DNA from: UBA8337 sp963932545
GTDB taxonomy: Bacteria > Pseudomonadota > Alphaproteobacteria > RS24
Assembly: GCA_963932545.1 (NCBI GenBank)
Contig: CAWVRH010000008.1
Coordinates: 1-64,000, forward strand
Reading direction: 5' to 3'
DNA: 64,000 bases
The notes under the pieces are model-generated. The model had not been told where the DNA came from, ran no database searches, and saw only the letters and a program-made list of their open reading frames with translations. Shown here one piece after another: positions 18,083 to 27,386 of the stretch (position 1 is its first letter; each line of letters begins with the position of its first letter). Made by a program: the position numbers and the translations under genes.

Positions 18083-19252
18083 ATGAGCGTTCAGCCCTTT
18101 ACCTTGCCGTCAGATGAAAACCGTTTGGCGTTTATTCGCCAACGCCTTGAGCAGGCGGTTTTTCCGCCGCAAATGGAAATTGGGCCGGATGAAGATATTT
18201 GGGCTTACGGCAGCGATGTCGACTATATGCGCGAGCTATGCGCCTATTGGCTGAACGATTACAAATGGCAAGACACGCTGGATGAGCTAAACCGCTTCTC
18301 GCATTTCACGGCTGACGTCGATGGGTTGAACATCCATTTCATCCACGAAGTTGGCTCCGGCGACAATCCCAAAGCTGTCTTGATGACGCATGGTTGGCCC
18401 GGCTCGATTTATGAGTTTCACGATGTCATCGACCGATTGGCGCATCCGGAAAACTATGGCGGCGAGGCACAAGACGGCGTCACCGTCATTTGCCCTAGCC
18501 TGCCCGGCTACGGATTTTCCGACGCTCCCAAACGCCCCATCGGACAAGTCACCACGGCAGCGCTGTGGAACAAATTAATGGTCGAGGTATTGGGTTTTGA
18601 AACCTATGTCGCCCAAGGCGGCGACTGGGGCTCGGTGGTCACGGCCCTTCTCGGCCTCAACCATGGCACCGAAAAAGGCGGCGGTTGTAGCGCCATCCAC
18701 ATCAACATGTATGGCCTGCAAAGCGGCGATGCGCCCAGCACGCCCGAAGAAACAAAATGGGCCGAGGGCTTTGCCGCCAAAATGCAAGCCGAGGGCGCTT
18801 ATTTGCAATTGCAAGGCACCAAGCCGCAATCCCTAGCCCTGGCGATGAGCGATAGCCCGCTCGGCGTGGCGGCTTGGATAATTGAGAAGTTTCACGGCTG
18901 GAGCGATATTTTCACGCCCACGGGCCGCGACCTCTCCAAGCGATATACCAAGCACCAATTGCTCTCGAATATTATGATTTATCTAATGACCGGTAGTTTC
19001 GCGACTTCACTCTGGTTCTATCGCGGCTATTTCGAGGAGATGCCGCATATCGCGCCGGGCGAGAAAATCGAAGTGCCGTGTGGCATCGGCGAATTTGCCG
19101 AGCCCTATATCACGTTCCCGCCGCGCTCCCTGATGGAGAACAGCTATAATATCATCCACTGGGCGAGCTATGATGAAATCGGTCATTTCGCGGCTCTGGA
19201 AGACAGCGAAAAATTCGCTGCCGAAGTACAAAGCTTTTTGAAAAAACTCTAA
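18083..19252 (+). CDS. epoxide hydrolase family protein (EHN + alpha/beta hydrolase)
   Basis: The 389-residue protein has the N-terminal EHN domain of microsomal-type epoxide hydrolases (FTLPSDENRLAFIRQRLEQA, then the WLNDYKW region). An alpha/beta-hydrolase fold follows, with the oxyanion motif HGWPGS (residues 103-108), nucleophile D181 in QGGDWGSV and the late histidine in EIGHFAALE. Such enzymes open epoxides through an ester intermediate on the Asp. A GGAG six bases ahead fixes the ATG at 18083. The TAA interlocks with the accA stop. Confidence 0.88.
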   Translation: MSVQPFTLPSDENRLAFIRQRLEQAVFPPQMEIGPDEDIWAYGSDVDYMRELCAYWLNDYKWQDTLDELNRFSHFTADVDGLNIHFIHEVGSGDNPKAVLMTHGWPGSIYEFHDVIDRLAHPENYGGEAQDGVTVICPSLPGYGFSDAPKRPIGQVTTAALWNKLMVEVLGFETYVAQGGDWGSVVTALLGLNHGTEKGGGCSAIHINMYGLQSGDAPSTPEETKWAEGFAAKMQAEGAYLQLQGTKPQSLALAMSDSPLGVAAWIIEKFHGWSDIFTPTGRDLSKRYTKHQLLSNIMIYLMTGSFATSLWFYRGYFEEMPHIAPGEKIEVPCGIGEFAEPYITFPPRSLMENSYNIIHWASYDEIGHFAALEDSEKFAAEVQSFLKKL

Positions 19253-20220
19253 ATAATTCCTGTGCGACCCATATCGAGGAATTTCTGACGCCGCGCGTCC
19301 CGCAATTGTTTGGACGACTGCCCTGCCATTTGCGCTAATTCTTCTGATACAGCCATGCCGACATCGCGCATGGTTTTCTTGCGGTCGCGATGCGCACCGC
19401 CCACAGGCTCGGGTAAAATACGGTCAATGACGCCAAGCCCTTTGAGGTTCTGCGCCGTCACTTTCAACGCACCCGCCGCCAAATTGGCCTGCGCCGAAGA
19501 CCGCCATAAAATAGACGCGCACGCCTCTGGCGAGGCGACGGTATAAATCGAATGCTCGAGCATTAAAATGCGATTGCCCGTGGCCAAAGCCAAAGCGCCA
19601 CCTGAGCCGCCTTCGCCAATAATCAGCGACACAAAAGGCACACCCAATTGCAGGCATTTATCGGTGCAGCGCGCAATCGCTTCTGATTGGCCGCGCTCTT
19701 CCGCACCAATGCCCGGATAAGCCCCTGCCGTATCGACAAGGGTTACAACCGGCAGGTCAAAGCGCTCGGCCAAGTCCATCACACGAATGGCTTTGCGGTA
19801 ACCCTCGGGGCGCGCCATGCCAAAATTATGCTTGAGGCGAGCATCTGTCGTGGAGCCTTTTTCATGGCCTAAAATCGCCACGCGCTGGCCTTGCCAACGG
19901 CCCAATCCGGCGATGACGGCATGGTCTTCCGAATACAATCGATCGCCCGCCAGCGGCACAAAGTCTTCCACCAGCTCCGCGATATAATCTTTGCAATGAG
20001 GCCGCGCAGGGTGACGCGCCACTTGCGTTTTCTGCCATGGGTCGAGGTCTTTATAGAGCTTGATAATCTGCTCATGCACTTTTCCCTCGAGGCGATTGAT
20101 CTCAGCTACCAAATCAATGCCATCATTATTTCCGGTGCCGCGATCAACGTCGCGCAGCTCTCGAATTTGCCCTTCTAGGGCGGCAATTGGCTTTTCGAAT
20201 TCTAAATAATTTTGGATCAT
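19249..20220 (-). CDS. accA: acetyl-CoA carboxylase carboxyltransferase subunit alpha
   Basis: AccA, with AccD, transfers carboxybiotin to acetyl-CoA to make malonyl-CoA for fatty-acid synthesis. The 323-residue protein has the N-terminal LEFEKPIAALEGQIRELR, and the carboxyltransferase core GMARPEGYRKAIRVMDLAER, PVVTLVDTAGAYPGIGAEER and GEGGSGGALALATGNRILML. Length is typical. Next to xerD on the same strand, 26 bases downstream of it. Confidence 0.97.
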   Translation of the reverse strand: MIQNYLEFEKPIAALEGQIRELRDVDRGTGNNDGIDLVAEINRLEGKVHEQIIKLYKDLDPWQKTQVARHPARPHCKDYIAELVEDFVPLAGDRLYSEDHAVIAGLGRWQGQRVAILGHEKGSTTDARLKHNFGMARPEGYRKAIRVMDLAERFDLPVVTLVDTAGAYPGIGAEERGQSEAIARCTDKCLQLGVPFVSLIIGEGGSGGALALATGNRILMLEHSIYTVASPEACASILWRSSAQANLAAGALKVTAQNLKGLGVIDRILPEPVGGAHRDRKKTMRDVGMAVSEELAQMAGQSSKQLRDARRQKFLDMGRTGII

Positions 20221-20246
20221 TTGGTTTCCCCTTTGGAATAAGTAAA

Positions 20247-21179
20247 TTATTCCGTTTCCAGCGTGTTTGGCAAGCTCTCGATTTTAGCCAAAGGATGCGC
20301 TTTGGCGACAAGCTGCCTTTTGCGCTCACTTAACACATGCGCGTAAATCTGCGTCGTCGAAATATCGGCATGACCCAGCATTTGTTGCACGGCGCGCAAA
20401 TCGGCGCCGCGTTCCACCAAATGCGTGGCAAACGCATGGCGCAACACATGCGGGCTCACGCGTTTTTTATCCAGCCCGGCTAGGCCAGCGAGAGCATCGA
20501 GGATTTGAGTAAACCTTTGTCGCGTGAGATGCCCGGATTGGCCACTGGCGGGAAATAGATATTTCGAAGTTTTTTCCATCGTATTTTGATGCGCTTGCCA
20601 ATCGGCAACGGCCAACCGCGCGGGCTCCGACAGAGGAACCATGCGGTCACGCCCGCCTTTGCCGCGTACAATCAGCAAGGGCCCATCCATGGCGGCATGC
20701 GGCAGGCTAACCAATTCGGTGACCCGCAAACCAGTGGCATATAAAACTTCGATAAGACAAATGGCGCGCGACCGTGTGGCTTTTTGCGCTGGCGTGGTTT
20801 GAGGCAATTGATGGCCTGCGTTTATCAGGGCTTCGGTTTCTGCCAAAGATAATACTTTTGGCAACGGCCTTTGCGGGGTCGGACGCCGCAAACCATCGGT
20901 CGGGTTACTGGCCCGCACATCTTCTAGCATTAGAAATTTATAAAAATGGCGCAAACTAGATAAGTGCCGCGCGACGGTAGAGGAAGCCATGCCCTGCTGG
21001 TTCATCCATGTCATATATTGGCTCAAGTCATCTTCTGTGGCGTCTTGCAAATCTGTTTCGTGGCGGCTCAAAAAACTCGCCAGACTTTTCAAGTCCCGTT
21101 CATAAGCGTCACATGTATGGCTACTTGCGCCGCGCTCGGCGCTCATCATCTCCAGAAACTGGCAGACGGCATTCTTCAT
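20247..21179 (-). CDS. xerD: site-specific tyrosine recombinase XerD
   Basis: The 310-residue protein is a complete tyrosine recombinase: a SAM-like core-binding domain (residues 5-90) and a catalytic domain with R152 (YATGLRVTEL), K175-region RGKGGRDR, H244 and R247 (SPHVLRHAFATHL), H270 (MLGHADISTTQ) and nucleophile Y279. XerD acts with XerC at dif to resolve chromosome dimers. Size and the accA/aroK neighbourhood mark it as the housekeeping enzyme, not a phage integrase. Its ATG overlaps the stop of the upstream 801-residue gene (ATGA). Confidence 0.93.
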   Translation of the reverse strand: MKNAVCQFLEMMSAERGASSHTCDAYERDLKSLASFLSRHETDLQDATEDDLSQYMTWMNQQGMASSTVARHLSSLRHFYKFLMLEDVRASNPTDGLRRPTPQRPLPKVLSLAETEALINAGHQLPQTTPAQKATRSRAICLIEVLYATGLRVTELVSLPHAAMDGPLLIVRGKGGRDRMVPLSEPARLAVADWQAHQNTMEKTSKYLFPASGQSGHLTRQRFTQILDALAGLAGLDKKRVSPHVLRHAFATHLVERGADLRAVQQMLGHADISTTQIYAHVLSERKRQLVAKAHPLAKIESLPNTLETE

Positions 21180-23581
21180 TGCGAGGCGGGCGGAGGCAAG
21201 GCTTCTTCGGGGGTAAATAAAACTGGGCGGGGTGCTTGGGTGCCAAAGGCTTGCGGCGACACCACACTAAGGCGCGCCGAGGCACGCGTGAAAAACTCGC
21301 TAGCTAAATCATCGGCGACCGCCGACAGGCCTATATGGCGAAAGCCTTGCAACAGCAAAACGACTTCCTGCGCTTGCAAATTCCTCGGCTCCACCTCGCC
21401 ATAACTGGCCACGACCGCGAGCAGAAAATCACCAATCCATTTATTATCGGCCAGTTTTTTCAGCCGAAGCTGTTCGTTATTCAACTCAGGCAAAGCCAAA
21501 ATATCAAGCAAAGCCGAGGGCAGTTCCGCGCCAAGGCCATAATAAATGGCTAACTCGCGACGCAAGAAAGTCCGAAACGGGACGTCGGCACTGGCCCATT
21601 GCATTTCGAAGGCCTCCCAATCCAAAATGGGCGGCAAGCGAGGCTCTGATATAAGCTCTATCTCTGGGGACGAAGTGTCGGAAGGCTCAACATCGGTCTT
21701 TATGGGCGTCTCTTTGGGCGTCTCCAAAGGCTGCATGCTGGCAAATAATTGTTCGACGGAAGCTGCAACAGCCGGCTCTCCAAGCAGCGCCTCCACGGGC
21801 GCAACCTCTAGCTCAGACTCTGGCTCAGCCTCTAGCTCAGTCTCTAGCTCAGCCAGCAAGGCTTCCATCCTCCGCGCCCGGTTCGCGAGCGCTTCTTCCG
21901 CTTTCAAAATCGCAGCTGCAGAGGGGCGTTGGAAAGATAAAACACGTTTTGTTACGAGCCCAACCACTTGCTCGCCAGCCAATTTCTCGGCCTTCTCAAA
22001 CTGCCCGACATAGCGCAAAGCGGGCAGCAAGACAGCGATATCTGTATCCGTCACGAACTCTGGCTCCAAAGCCACAGCCTGCGGCTCCTCCGGCTGCACA
22101 GAATCAGCTAGCTCCAAACCCTCATCAGACAAACCCTCTGCATCATCAAGTGGAATGCTCAGATCGCGCAATCGGTCGTCCAGCATGAGGACTAAATCGC
22201 GCCAGAGGCCGCGAGCAGAAGCCTCGCGCAAAGCTTCCGCAAGGGTGCGCGCCTGATTTTGCGGGGGCGCGGCATCTATCGTCAACAAGGTTTGCGCCAA
22301 ATAAATAGCGTCTGGCAAGGCCTCGACACTCGGCTCAGTGGGCGCCTCCTCGGTTTCGAGGCTTTCGTCCACTTCCTCTATTTTACCAAAACCGGAACTA
22401 AAGTCAGAGTTCTCCGCTTCGGCTGGCGCTAGCGGCGCGAAGCTAGAAAGGTCAGCCAATTGTGTGACTTGCGAGAATTGCTCTGCGGGCATATGACCCG
22501 ACAATACCGCCGCATGAGCCACCAATAATTGCACTCTTGCGGTTTGGCTATAATCACGAACCAAAGCGCCGCCATAATAAGCCGGCACCGACGGGAGAGC
22601 TTCAGGCAAAGGCTCGCCCGCCAATTGCAGCGCAGCAATTTGCAACGGGGTCAGCTCGCTTGGCAAAACTAGAGGGGGCTCTTCTTTGGCCTTCTTGGCG
22701 GCAGCCGCTTGCTCGCTGGTGCCAAAAGTCAAAGGCACTTGCGCGGCCAATAAAAATGCCATGTCGCGGAATAACCTATCGGCGCCCATTGTTTTCTGAT
22801 TGAGGTCCATCGTTAGGCTGGCTTTTTCATATTCTCTTTCGCGCAATTGGCAATAAATCCCAAGTTGCACGAAAAACCGCAAAGTATCGCGCCGCCCCAA
22901 AGTCGAGCGTTGTGGCCGGGTCACTTCACACGCGGCCTCCGGATTGCCGGTTCCCAAATGAGCCAGCACAGTCGCGCGCGCCGCATAAGCATCGCTCGAA
23001 GCTGCGCCGGTTAGCGCTTCTAAACCCAAAACCGCTTGCGTATCCCCAAGCGCCAAAAACCGATTAAGACGCGCCCCAAACCAGCTAATGCCATCGACGG
23101 TGCCCACAGGCGCTGCGGCCGTGCCGCGGTGTAAGGTCAATTCTGCGTCGCGCAAGACAGACGTGGTAAAACGGGTCGGCAGACGCGCCATTTGATCAGC
23201 AATAAAAGCCAACCGAGCGCCCCGCCATAAACCTTGCTCTAGCCCTTGTTCCGACCCCTGCTCTTGCCCAAAGCCAACTTCCAATCCGACGGGCGCATCT
23301 TGCAGCGCGCCCAATTGACCGACTTGCACAATGTCCGAGGCCGAGCCCGGCGCCGCAGCAACCGCTCTCACGGAGCGCTTCATCTGCCGAGCCGTGGCCC
23401 GCGGAGCTAATTTTTCGCCTTTTCGGTCTCTGGCCTTTGGGGCGCCAATGGCCGATTGCATAATCGGTGGCACAATATTGAGCGGCGCGCGTAAAGCAGT
23501 TTGCGCGTGCGCGGCACTCGACACCAAAAGCCCGGTCATCAAACCGGCTTGAACTAATTTCCCAAAAGCCATACGACCCAA
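21176..23581 (-). CDS. large secreted or periplasmic protein of unknown function
   Basis: I do not recognise this 801-residue protein. It begins with a clear signal peptide (MGRMAFGKLVQAGLMTGLLV, then SSAAHA, with a cut before Q27). The rest is predicted soluble and rich in Ala, Leu and Glu, with at least three acidic low-complexity stretches (for example ELETELEAEPESELEVAPVE and SLETEEAPTEPSVEALPD). Between these are blocks of amphipathic helices that could be a helical repeat array (inference). No catalytic motif is visible. It overlaps xerD by 4 bases, so the two are cotranscribed, and lies just downstream of a small membrane protein and opposite aroK. Confidence 0.8.
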   Translation of the reverse strand: MGRMAFGKLVQAGLMTGLLVSSAAHAQTALRAPLNIVPPIMQSAIGAPKARDRKGEKLAPRATARQMKRSVRAVAAAPGSASDIVQVGQLGALQDAPVGLEVGFGQEQGSEQGLEQGLWRGARLAFIADQMARLPTRFTTSVLRDAELTLHRGTAAAPVGTVDGISWFGARLNRFLALGDTQAVLGLEALTGAASSDAYAARATVLAHLGTGNPEAACEVTRPQRSTLGRRDTLRFFVQLGIYCQLREREYEKASLTMDLNQKTMGADRLFRDMAFLLAAQVPLTFGTSEQAAAAKKAKEEPPLVLPSELTPLQIAALQLAGEPLPEALPSVPAYYGGALVRDYSQTARVQLLVAHAAVLSGHMPAEQFSQVTQLADLSSFAPLAPAEAENSDFSSGFGKIEEVDESLETEEAPTEPSVEALPDAIYLAQTLLTIDAAPPQNQARTLAEALREASARGLWRDLVLMLDDRLRDLSIPLDDAEGLSDEGLELADSVQPEEPQAVALEPEFVTDTDIAVLLPALRYVGQFEKAEKLAGEQVVGLVTKRVLSFQRPSAAAILKAEEALANRARRMEALLAELETELEAEPESELEVAPVEALLGEPAVAASVEQLFASMQPLETPKETPIKTDVEPSDTSSPEIELISEPRLPPILDWEAFEMQWASADVPFRTFLRRELAIYYGLGAELPSALLDILALPELNNEQLRLKKLADNKWIGDFLLAVVASYGEVEPRNLQAQEVVLLLQGFRHIGLSAVADDLASEFFTRASARLSVVSPQAFGTQAPRPVLFTPEEALPPPASQ

Positions 23582-23595
23582 ATTATCCTGATGCT

Positions 23596-23733
23596 CTATT
23601 GATTGAAGCGATTATTGTCGAGCACATCGACCGCGGTTTCGCGCGGCGGCTCCACCGCGCGCGATAAAAACAGTACGCCGCCAACCAGCACAGCTAGACT
23701 TAAAATAATAATGACCGTTTGTTTCGATGCCAC
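23596..23733 (-). CDS. 45-residue single-span membrane protein, GTG start
   Basis: A short frame reads MASKQTVIIILSLAVLVGGV followed by LFLSRAVEPPRETAVDVLDN and NRFNQ, then TAG. An AAGGAG seven bases before the GTG at 23731-23733 is one of the best ribosome binding sites nearby and supports real translation. The product has one hydrophobic span (about residues 6-24) and a short charged tail with PPRE. It stops 15 bases before the 801-residue gene on the same strand, so it probably heads the operon small protein-secreted protein-xerD. Function is unknown. Confidence 0.75.
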   Translation of the reverse strand: MASKQTVIIILSLAVLVGGVLFLSRAVEPPRETAVDVLDNNRFNQ

Positions 23734-23884
23734 GCTGGAACTCCTTCATTTCGATTCTTGAGGAGTATATCAGCAATAAGGCACAATCGGGGCAGATTTT
23801 CGTGAACCCTAGACGCCTTTCATGAATGCGCTTAGTCTCAGATAACATGTCTGCTGATAGACATGAGCTTCGATGGAGACCCTC

Positions 23885-24442
23885 ATGGCCGACGGGCCCG
23901 TGATCCAAATTGAAAAACCAATTGTGCTGCTGGGCATGATGGGGGCTGGCAAGTCTAGCCTTGGTGTGCGGCTTGGCGAGGCTCTGGAGCTAAAGTTTCG
24001 GGATGCCGATGCGGAAATTGAAAAAGCCGCTCAAATGAGCATCCCTGAGATTTTTGAAAAACATGGCGAGACCGCCTTTCGCGAAGGCGAGCGCCGCGTC
24101 ATCCAACGCTTGTTAACCGAGGGGCCACAAGTGCTGGCCTTGGGCGGCGGCGCTTTTGTCAATGACGAGACCCGCGAACAAATTCTCGCGCAAGCCCATT
24201 CCATATGGCTCGATGTGCCGCTCGACGAATTGGTTCGCCGCGTGCAAAAAAAGCCGGGCAAGCGCCCGCTGCTGGCCGGACAAGACGTGCGCGCCAAATT
24301 AAACGAGCTGCAAAAAGCCCGTGAACCCCTGTATGCCAAGGCCGATTTAAAGGTAGATGTCGGCGGCGGCACGCATGAAGACGCCGTGGCGCGTTTGATA
24401 AAAGCGCTCCAAACCCGTCTCGCCACCCCCCAAGACGCTTGA
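23885..24442 (+). CDS. aroK: shikimate kinase
   Basis: Shikimate kinase phosphorylates shikimate with ATP in aromatic amino-acid synthesis. The 185-residue protein has the P-loop GMMGAGKSS at residues 17-25, the DADAEIE shikimate-binding region, GETAFREGERRVI, LALGGGAFV and the lid region KRPLL. GGAG six bases upstream supports the ATG at 23885 over the earlier ATG at 23873. It is followed 42 bases later by aroB, the standard aroKB pair. Confidence 0.95.
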   Translation: MADGPVIQIEKPIVLLGMMGAGKSSLGVRLGEALELKFRDADAEIEKAAQMSIPEIFEKHGETAFREGERRVIQRLLTEGPQVLALGGGAFVNDETREQILAQAHSIWLDVPLDELVRRVQKKPGKRPLLAGQDVRAKLNELQKAREPLYAKADLKVDVGGGTHEDAVARLIKALQTRLATPQDA

Positions 24443-24484
24443 GGGCGCTGGACAAATGCCCTTCCTTTCTCTAAAGCCAAAATC

Positions 24485-25645
24485 ATGACCGAGACGACAA
24501 AAACACCGACGACCCAAAAGCTAGGCTCGCTAGAGCGCGAAACCGTGCGCGTGGCGCTGGGTACGCGCAGCTATGACATTGTTATTGGCGCCGACCTCTT
24601 GAGCCAAGCGGGCCCTTATATTGCGCCGCTTTTGCCGCGCCCCAAGACGGTGATTGTAACCGATACAAATGTCGCGAAAGCCCATTTGGAAACCCTCAAA
24701 ACCGCCTTGGATGGCGCGGGCATCGCGCATGCCAGCTATCTTGTGCCGGCGGGCGAAGCGTCGAAAAACATCTCGCAGCTCGAGCAATTGTGCGACTGGT
24801 TATTGAGCCAAAAAATAGAGCGCGAAGATTGCATCATCGCTTTAGGCGGCGGCGTGATTGGAGACCTTACTGGATTTGCCGCCTCTATCTTGCGCCGTGG
24901 CACGCGATTTATTCAAATTCCGACCACGCTGTTGGCGCAAGTCGACAGCTCCATTGGTGGCAAGACCGCGGTTAATTCGACGCTGGGCAAAAACCTCATC
25001 GGTGCCTTTCATCAGCCCGACTTAGTGCTGGCCGATATGGATGTTTTAAAAACCCTGCCGGAGCGCGAGCTGCGCGCGGGCTATGCCGAAATTGTTAAAT
25101 ATGGTGCCCTTGGCGATATCAAATTTTTCGACTGGTTGGAAGCCAATGGCGAAAAAGTTTTAGCGCTGGACGCCCAAAGCGTGGCCTATGCGGTGGCGCA
25201 AAGCTGCCGCGCCAAAGCCGCCATTGTGGCGCGCGATGAGCGCGAAGCGGGCGAACGGGCTTTGCTAAACCTCGGCCATACATTCGGCCATGCGTTTGAA
25301 AAAATAACTGGCTATGGCGAGGCTTTGCTGCACGGCGAAGCGGTGGCCTATGGCATGGTTTTGGCGTTTGCTTTCTCGGCTCATCGCGGCGATTGCGACG
25401 AGCAAGACGCCGAGCGTTTGCGCGCCCACCTCGAGGCCTGTGGCCTGCCTGCCAGTATGGCACAAGTCGGAAATGGCGCCTTTGATGTGGACGCATTGAT
25501 AGACGCCATGGGGCAAGATAAAAAAGTTAAAGCGGGTAAAATGCGTTTCATTTTAGCGCGGGCGCTAGGCGATACTTATATCGCTGAAGATGTGAGCGCT
25601 GAGGCTTTACATCCCTTCTTGATAGCGCAAGGAGCGCGCCCCTAA
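24485..25645 (+). CDS. aroB: 3-dehydroquinate synthase
   Basis: AroB makes 3-dehydroquinate from DAHP using NAD and a metal ion. The 386-residue product has the NAD-binding GGGVIGDLTGFAASILRRGT, the QVDSSIGGKTAVNSTLGKN block, and metal-ligand histidines in LNLGHTFGHAFE and LLHGEAVAYGM. An N-terminal extension of about 20 residues precedes the core. Its TAA overlaps the ATG of the next gene by one base (TAATG), so translation of the transporter gene is coupled. Confidence 0.96.
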   Translation: MTETTKTPTTQKLGSLERETVRVALGTRSYDIVIGADLLSQAGPYIAPLLPRPKTVIVTDTNVAKAHLETLKTALDGAGIAHASYLVPAGEASKNISQLEQLCDWLLSQKIEREDCIIALGGGVIGDLTGFAASILRRGTRFIQIPTTLLAQVDSSIGGKTAVNSTLGKNLIGAFHQPDLVLADMDVLKTLPERELRAGYAEIVKYGALGDIKFFDWLEANGEKVLALDAQSVAYAVAQSCRAKAAIVARDEREAGERALLNLGHTFGHAFEKITGYGEALLHGEAVAYGMVLAFAFSAHRGDCDEQDAERLRAHLEACGLPASMAQVGNGAFDVDALIDAMGQDKKVKAGKMRFILARALGDTYIAEDVSAEALHPFLIAQGARP

Positions 25646-26919
25646 TGGATGGTTTTACCGCCGGACTGATTTGGACCGCTGGACTGATTTTCTTTCTTCT
25701 GGTGCTTTCGGCATTTTTGTCGGGCTCGGAAACCGCGCTGACTGCCACCAGCAAAGCGCGCATGTTGCACTTACAACAAGAAGGCAAACGCCGCGCCCGT
25801 TGGGTTATCGTTTTGCTCGAGCAAAAAGAACGCCTTCTCGGCGCCATTCTGCTTGGCAATAATTTGGTTAATATTATGGCTTCGGCGCTAGCGACGCGGG
25901 TGTTCCTAGAGATGTTTGGCGAGAGCGGCGTGGTCTACGCAACCCTTATGATGACCGCTTTGGTGGTTATCTTCGCCGAAGTTCTGCCCAAGACCTATGC
26001 CATACTGGCGCCCGATGCGACGGCCTTGCGCGCCTCTGGCCCTTTGCGGGTTCTGGTATTTGTTCTGGCTCCCATCACCATTGCTCTGGCATTTATTTCG
26101 AGAACCATTTTGCGCATCACAGGGCTTGCCAAAAGCGCCAGCCTTAGCCTTGTGCCAGCGCATGCCGAAATTCGGGGCGCCATTGATTTGCACCACCAAG
26201 AAGGGGCCGTGCATAAAGGCGACCGCGATATGCTGGGCGGTATTCTGGATCTGGTCGATACCCAAGTCGAAGAAATTATGATCCACCGCAACGCGATGGA
26301 AACCATAGACGTCCGTCAGCCGAGCGACGATATCGTCAAACAAGTTTTGGCCAGTCCCTATACCCGCATTCCTCTGTGGCGCGACGACCCAGAAAATATT
26401 ATTGGCGTGTTGCACGCCAAAGATTTGCTGCGTGCGCTGGCCACCAATCCGGTGGGCGCGGCTGGCATCGACATTGCCAATATTGCCACCGCGCCTTGGT
26501 TTGTTCCCGAAACCACTTCCTTGAGCGAACAATTAAATGCGTTCCGCACACGCAAAGCGCATTTCGCCCTCGTGGTCGATGAATATGGCGCCATTATGGG
26601 CATTGTGACGATGGAAGATATTCTCGAAGAAATCGTTGGATCCATCGACGATGAACACGACCGCCCCGACACGATGTTGCGGCGTAAACCCGACGGCACG
26701 TTAGAAGTCGCAGGCGCATTGTCCATTCGCGATTTAAACCGCGAAATGGGCTGGAGCCTGCCAGATAGCGAAGCGAGCTCGGTCGCCGGGCTGATTATCC
26801 ACGAAGCCCGGGTCATTCCTGAAATTGGCCAAGTGTTTGAGTTTCACGGCGCAAGATTCCGCATTATCAGCCGTCAGCAAAATAGAATTTTACAAGTTCG
26901 CATCACCAAAGCCGATTAG
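25645..26919 (+). CDS. CNNM/CorC-HlyC family transporter-like protein
   Basis: The 424-residue protein has a DUF21/CNNM membrane domain (about residues 5-190) with the signature FLSGSETALTATSKAR. Two CBS domains follow (about 205-335; IMIHRNAMETIDV, YTRIPLWRDDPENIIGVLHA, HFALVVDEYGAIMGIVTMED), then a CorC/HlyC C-terminal domain. The family is tied to magnesium and cobalt homeostasis. It occupies the spot after aroB found in many alphaproteobacteria. Its TAG interlocks with the bolA stop on the opposite strand. Confidence 0.9.
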   Translation: MDGFTAGLIWTAGLIFFLLVLSAFLSGSETALTATSKARMLHLQQEGKRRARWVIVLLEQKERLLGAILLGNNLVNIMASALATRVFLEMFGESGVVYATLMMTALVVIFAEVLPKTYAILAPDATALRASGPLRVLVFVLAPITIALAFISRTILRITGLAKSASLSLVPAHAEIRGAIDLHHQEGAVHKGDRDMLGGILDLVDTQVEEIMIHRNAMETIDVRQPSDDIVKQVLASPYTRIPLWRDDPENIIGVLHAKDLLRALATNPVGAAGIDIANIATAPWFVPETTSLSEQLNAFRTRKAHFALVVDEYGAIMGIVTMEDILEEIVGSIDDEHDRPDTMLRRKPDGTLEVAGALSIRDLNREMGWSLPDSEASSVAGLIIHEARVIPEIGQVFEFHGARFRIISRQQNRILQVRITKAD

Positions 26920-27218
26920 TCGTCTTGGCGGTCGCGGGCCGCTTCCTCGGGTGATTTTAACTTCAAAGCCAGCGCATGAACGCTCATTTCCAGCTCTGTT
27001 TTTAAAACATCCATAACCCCGCGTTGGCGTTGCAGGCGCGAGACCCCCTCAAAATTAGCGGCGACCATGCGAACCCGAAAATGCGTCTCGCCCGATTGCC
27101 CGTCCGCGGTTGGCTCGACACCCGCGTGGCCGGCATGTAAATGCGACTCGTCGATGACCTCTAAATGGTCTGGGGCATAGGCTTTGGTTAATTTTTCTTC
27201 TATGGTCTTGCGTATCAT
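26916..27218 (-). CDS. BolA family protein
   Basis: The 100-residue product MIRKTIEEKLTKAYAPDHLE... has the BolA fold signature: HLEVIDESHLHAGHAG with the conserved histidines, then THFRVRMVAANFEGVSRLQR. BolA proteins pair with monothiol glutaredoxins in iron-sulfur trafficking and also act as regulators. I start at ATG 27216-27218; the frame is open to 27281 but family members begin here. The gene is convergent with the CNNM gene and divergent from the J-domain gene. Confidence 0.92.
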   Translation of the reverse strand: MIRKTIEEKLTKAYAPDHLEVIDESHLHAGHAGVEPTADGQSGETHFRVRMVAANFEGVSRLQRQRGVMDVLKTELEMSVHALALKLKSPEEAARDRQDD

Positions 27219-27343
27219 CGTCAGGTCTCTAAATTGGGGGCTAACTAAGGGGTGTTGTTTGGCTTTCTCGAAAGTCGGCATATTTGTCGTCGTAACACTT
27301 TATATCGCGTTTTCACAAACGGGGCGAGATTCGCAAAGTTTTT

Positions 27344-27352
27344 TGCTATAGT
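27344..27352 (+). promoter_or_regulatory. possible extended -10 promoter for the J-domain gene
   Basis: TGCTATAGT is an extended -10 element (TGn before TATAGT at 27347-27352). No good -35 is visible 17 bases upstream. The predicted start of transcription lies about 28 bases before the J-domain gene. Confidence 0.35.
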
Positions 27353-27386
27353 CTGGGCGCCGTAACAAACCACAGTTGGAGCGTTC

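Noticed and set aside
20247..21179. Tyrosine recombinase as a sign of an integrated element
   Set aside because: Length, catalytic pattern and accA/aroKB context are those of chromosomal XerD; no element genes or att repeats nearby.
23612..23908. 98-codon minus-strand frame upstream of aroK
   Set aside because: Overlaps the well-supported 45-residue membrane protein in another frame and the aroK start; no ribosome binding site.
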